From PVC group bacterium (GTDB taxonomy: Bacteria > Verrucomicrobiota > Kiritimatiellia > UBA8416 > PXDI01), in assembly GCA_003565095.1 (NCBI GenBank), contig PXDI01000360.1:1-13368 (forward strand): DNA of 13,368 bases, written 5' to 3'. How positions within the stretch are numbered: position 1 is the first letter of the stretch; each line of letters starts with the position of its first letter. Both the position numbers and the translations under genes were made by a program. A model generated the notes under the pieces. That model saw only the letters and a program-made list of their open reading frames with translations, had not been told where the DNA came from and did not search any database. Below, piece by piece: positions 12,957-13,368 of the stretch.

Positions 12957-13368
12957 ATGAAACAGAAATTATTTGTGCTTATTTGGCTGCTTGTATTTGC
13001 CGCCTCCGCGACGGTGGCGGAGCAGGCCGCGCCGCGCATCGGTGACCCTGAGTCGGTATTTGATGAAGCGCGGTTTGATGAGCGGTTTCCGCTTCAGCGT
13101 GAGTGGGCACGTGCAGGTGTGGAAGGCGGTGTGCCGCATCGTCAAGACACTCCAATTGTCGCGCGGCTGGCTCCCGGCGCGCCGATTCAGCCCGCGCTGG
13201 ATGCCGCCGCGGAAACCGGCGGGGGCGTGGTGCTGCTTGAGCCGGGTGAGCATCGCATCGAAACAGCGCTGATTATGCGCAATAGTGTAATTCTGCGCGG
13301 CAGCGGGCGGGAGCAGACGCAGATTACCTACGGCTGGAACCGCAGCGAGACGGATGCCAATGCAGTAA
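12957..13368 (+). CDS. secreted beta-helix (pectate-lyase-like) protein, N-terminal part
   Basis: 137 codons are visible and the frame is open at the right edge. The N-terminus 'MKQKLFVLIWLLVFAASATV' is a clear signal peptide, likely cut near A-E at 21-22. 'PIQPALDAAAETGGGVVLLE' (76-95), then 'PGEHRIETALIMRNSVILRG' (96-115), is the typical first turns of a right-handed beta-helix of the pectate-lyase-3 type, seen in polysaccharide lyases and glycoside hydrolases of marine and gut PVC bacteria. Its catalytic part lies outside the window, so the family and substrate remain open. The ribosome site GAAGGA (12949-12954) is only two bases from ATG, unusually close. The gene starts 12 bases after the palindrome cluster, which probably insulates it from the fusion gene. 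It may need its own promoter, not seen here. Confidence 0.75.
   Translation, partial: MKQKLFVLIWLLVFAASATVAEQAAPRIGDPESVFDEARFDERFPLQREWARAGVEGGVPHRQDTPIVARLAPGAPIQPALDAAAETGGGVVLLEPGEHRIETALIMRNSVILRGSGREQTQITYGWNRSETDANAV

Overview
The window looks like a stretch of a free-living, polysaccharide-degrading bacterium of the PVC group, most like Kiritimatiellota, Lentisphaerota or Verrucomicrobiota. This rests on gene content and style and has not been tested: large secreted PQQ-type beta-propeller proteins, GH42-like and GH50-like hydrolases, a neutral-ceramidase-like domain, a beta-helix (pectate-lyase-like) protein, and GC-rich palindromic and 'CACGAATGAA' intergenic repeats. Codon use is moderately GC-rich throughout. 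The AT-rich exceptions are the gap around 3240-3500 and the Fic gene, which may have a separate history.

Layout. Minus strand, 1-1372: the 5' part of a GH42-like hydrolase that leaves the window at its left edge. Everything else is on the plus strand. 1373-1758 is a gap with a small hairpin and a decayed C-terminal scrap of a PQQ-propeller gene. 1759-3108 is a GH50-like clan GH-A hydrolase with a TTG start. 3109-3526 holds another decayed coding scrap, a fold-back (REP/MITE-like) element and a striking regularly spaced TGTATAC site array. 3527-4645 is a Fic-domain AMP-transferase with a built-in inhibitory helix and a C-terminal winged helix. 4694-5593 is an AraC-family regulator. 5623-8256 is a secreted beta-propeller protein with a HEAT-like C-terminal region. 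8449-10257 is a second secreted beta-propeller protein. 10367-12730 is one unbroken frame joining a neutral-ceramidase-like domain to a class-III (glutamate-1-semialdehyde-aminomutase-like) PLP aminotransferase. 12720-12945 is a cluster of four palindromes that overlaps the stop codon of that fusion gene. 12957-13368 is the start of a secreted beta-helix protein that leaves the right edge.

How it may work together. The glycoside hydrolases, the beta-helix protein and the AraC regulator suggest carbohydrate capture and breakdown. The regulator lies just before the first propeller gene and may drive that group. The propellers and beta-helix protein carry export signals. The two glycosidases and the fusion enzyme show none, so they probably act in the cytoplasm. 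The fusion suggests amide or amine chemistry, but no substrate can be read from the sequence. The most unusual items are the ceramidase-like/aminotransferase fusion, the phased operator-like array before the Fic gene, and the remnants that show gene loss and repeat insertion at gene ends.
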